64,000 bases of DNA from Zavarzinella formosa DSM 19928 (GTDB lineage Bacteria; Planctomycetota; Planctomycetia; Gemmatales; Gemmataceae), in contig NZ_JH636439.1 of NCBI RefSeq assembly GCF_000255705.1, positions 358,870 through 422,869 on the forward strand, written 5' to 3'. Both the position numbers and the translations under genes were made by a program. Position 1 is the stretch's first letter; the number at the start of each line of letters is the position of its first letter. Shown piece after piece: positions 62,345 to 64,000 of the stretch. The notes under the pieces are model-generated. The model had not been told where the DNA came from. It searched no databases and saw only the letters and a list, made by a program, of their open reading frames with translations.

Positions 62345-62403
62345 AACAAGGGAACGAGTCGGAAAAAGAACATGAACTTCAATGACCGAAATCGCTCGGA
62401 GAT

Positions 62404-62841
62404 TTACACTTGGGCGTCATTCGTCTGCTTTGTATTCGACAGCCGTTTGGCGGACAGGTCGTAAGCCTCGGCCAGCAGTGTCTTCAAAGCGATGAATGTC
62501 TCTTCGCTCGGATTAAGCACACAGATCCAGTACATCTTCCCATAAACGGGATGCGGCATGATCCGGTCCAGGGCCGTGAAGTCATGAGCCGTTTCCTCCT
62601 CACCGGTTGCTTTCGGGGGAAACAACGATTGGAAGGTGTGCTTGCCGACGCCGATGTTGAAGCGAAAAACACTGGGGCGACCGAGGTCTGAGAAAGCCCC
62701 GTCCGTGTCCGAGGTGACCATCGTGGCAAACGGGAACATTTTCGCCGGATCATTGAAAAAGAACGTGTCGCCCGACACCGTGACCGACTCGACATCGGGA
62801 AAGGCGCCGATGATGTACTGGCTGATGGCGGTTTCGTTCAT
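62404..62841 (-). CDS. DUF6194-family protein
   Basis: 145 residues with ggag upstream of the ATG at 62841. It contains FPFATMVTSDTDGAFSDLGR, VFRFNIGVGKHTFQSLF and HPVYGKMYWICVLNPSEETF, features of the small soluble DUF6194 family, whose function is not established. It begins 9 bp after the end of the sulfatase remnant, so it was probably co-transcribed with it before the IS insertion. Confidence 0.8.
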   Translation of the reverse strand: MNETAISQYIIGAFPDVESVTVSGDTFFFNDPAKMFPFATMVTSDTDGAFSDLGRPSVFRFNIGVGKHTFQSLFPPKATGEEETAHDFTALDRIMPHPVYGKMYWICVLNPSEETFIALKTLLAEAYDLSAKRLSNTKQTNDAQV

Positions 62842-62850
62842 TTCTGCTCC

Positions 62851-63732
62851 TTACTTTGGGTCTTTTTTCCCGGTTGGTGAATAGTCCGGCTTCCAGATCC
62901 ACGGCAGGACTTGCGTTCGCTTGCCCCATGCCTCCCACTTCGCGGTCAGTTCGCTGACTTTCTCCGGATTCTTCGAGGCCAGATCGGTGGCTTCCGTCCG
63001 GTCGGTTGCGATGTTGTAAAGCTCCCATTGGGCGCCCGGACCTTTGGCGACGAGTTTCCAATCACCAGAGCGGATGGCCCGGTTGCCCTCGTGTTCCCAG
63101 AAGATATCCCGGTCGAGGGGCTTGTTGGCGAAGGCCGCAACGAGGGTTTTGCCTTCCAACGGGGTGGCCGGTTGCTCGCCTGGCTTGGCACCCGCCAGGT
63201 CAACGCAGGTCGCGGCGATGTCAATGAGATGGCCGGGTTGCTTCCGAAGTTCGCCTTTCACGGCGATTCCGTTCGGCCAGTGGGCGATCAACGGAGTGCT
63301 GATACCCCCTTCGTGGACCCAGTGCTTGTATTCGCGGAATGGCGTGTTGGAGACGTTCGCCCAACCCCGGCCGTAGGCCACATAAGTGTCCGGCCCCCCC
63401 GGCATCACCTTCGGCCCCATCCGCACCGGGAAGCCATCGCGGGTTTGTTTGGGGACGCTTCCGGCGGCAGAAAACTCTTCCGGCTTCATGACCGGGAACG
63501 CCGGCTTCTCCGGCCGGTCGATGTTCGGGTGTTCTTTGTTTCCGGCCCGGCCCATCACTTCGGCACAACCGCCGTTATCTTGCAGAAACAGGATGAGGGT
63601 GTTCTCGAATTGCCCGGTGCGTTTGAGTTCGGCGATCAGTTTGCCGATGCCCTGATCCATCCGGTCGATCATGGCCGCGTACACTTCCATGCCTGCCGAT
63701 TCCCATTTTTGGCTCATCCGAGAAGTTCGTAC
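62851..63732 (-). pseudogene. Arylsulfatase, 5' part missing at an IS boundary
   Basis: C-terminal part of a sulfatase, about 290 residues: MEVYAAMIDRMDQGIGKLIA, LILFLQDNGGCAEVMGRAG, WVHEGGISTPLIAHWPNGI and WKLVAKGPGAQWELYNIATD. The N-terminal half with the CxPSR formylglycine site is absent. Going upstream, the frame runs through VRTSR and meets TGA at 63735-63733. An ISL3-type transposase starts at 63803 on the other strand. The gene was therefore probably cut by the insertion and is inactive as it stands. The nearest internal ATG is 63717. Confidence 0.8.
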
Positions 63733-64000
63733 TCAGGGGTTGCCAAAAAAGAGGAGCATGCCGTTTCATGAAAGGTAACCACACCATCTTCAGGAAGCCG
63801 GCATGTCCTCCACGCTACTGTATCGTGTTTTCGGTGTTCGGGACTATCAAGTCGTTCGGACCTCCTCCGCCGAGGGCGGCCTGACCCTTCATCTCCGGCA
63901 GGATCCCGCCCATGACCGCTGTTCGTCCTGTCAGTCCGCCAACGTCATCCGACGCGGGGTCGTGGAACGCACCGTCCGCACCCTCCCGGTTGGCGGCAAG
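63733..64000 (+). mobile_element. ISL3-family insertion sequence, left part
   Basis: Begins where sulfatase homology stops; the exact end is not certain (about 63727-63740). A likely terminal sequence is ggggttgccaaaaaagagg. The transposase reading frame starts 63 bp further in. The right end and target duplication are outside the window. Confidence 0.65.
63803..64000 (+). CDS. ISL3-type transposase (N-terminal part)
   Basis: 66 codons before the window ends. The N-terminus LLYRVFGVRDYQVVRTSS is followed by the zinc-finger start RCSSCQSANVIRRG and VVERTVRTLPVGG, which matches the zf-ISL3 domain layout. The ATG at 63803 follows aggaag. The catalytic DDE domain lies outside the window. Confidence 0.85.
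   Translation, partial: MSSTLLYRVFGVRDYQVVRTSSAEGGLTLHLRQDPAHDRCSSCQSANVIRRGVVERTVRTLPVGGK

Overview
The window looks like a chromosomal segment from a planctomycete, probably of the Gemmata/Isosphaera type. The evidence is an adjacent DUF1501 and DUF1549/DUF1553 cytochrome-type gene pair, three Ser/Thr kinases (one fused to WD40 repeats and followed 9 bp later by an ECF-like sigma factor), a 2223-residue SdrD-B repeat protein whose N-terminus carries a variant of the planctomycete 'LE-x-R-x-x-PS' tag, an orphan fhcB (H4MPT-linked C1 metabolism), a sulfatase remnant, moderately high GC, and frequent GTG/TTG starts. No rRNA, CRISPR array or prophage was seen. One tRNA-Leu(TAG) is present.

Layout. 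1-3.3 kb (minus): the edge-truncated tandem ABC ATPase, a DUF11-like protein and an MFS permease. 3.6-13 kb (plus): a membrane-anchored kinase, a DMT exporter and the giant repeat protein with its 480-bp tandem repeat. 13.2-15.8 kb: a CNT nucleoside permease ending at a perfect 23-bp hairpin, and two lipoproteins. 15.9-18.7 kb (minus): the kinase-WD40/sigma operon. 18.8-25.6 kb (minus): a same-strand run gap, membrane protein, pgk, accD (overlapping the pgk stop), an atypical kinase with HRDLC in the catalytic loop, and nhaA. 25.7-38.6 kb (plus): mdh, a membrane protein, a HEAT/thioredoxin lipoprotein, an M19 dipeptidase, lysS, a telomere-like inverted repeat, a LolCE/LolD-type exporter and a branched-chain aminotransferase.

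38.7-49.4 kb: a PhyH-type dioxygenase, tRNA-Leu, a redoxin, two convergent paralogous outer-membrane-like proteins 10 bp apart, a NikM/DUF4198-like protein, an unrecognised 1135-residue protein, an EF-hand protein, fhcB and a secreted protein. 49.5-57 kb: a large FtsX-type permease, then sucC and sucD separated by a Uma2-like gene and a lipoprotein gene. 57-64 kb: the DUF1501/DUF1549 pair, a GNAT, moaC with a polyprenyl synthase, a DUF6194 protein, and a sulfatase cut off at its 5' end where an ISL3-type insertion sequence begins.

How it fits together. Central carbon genes (gap, pgk, mdh, sucCD), fatty-acid initiation (accD), isoprenoid chain synthesis and molybdenum cofactor synthesis are spread among planctomycete-specific signalling and cell-envelope genes. 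The points most worth a second look are the TTTAGGG-containing 45-bp inverted repeat, the convergent outer-membrane paralogues, the thioredoxin inserted in a HEAT lipoprotein, the HRDLC kinase downstream of accD, the split sucC/sucD locus and the 1135-residue orphan protein.
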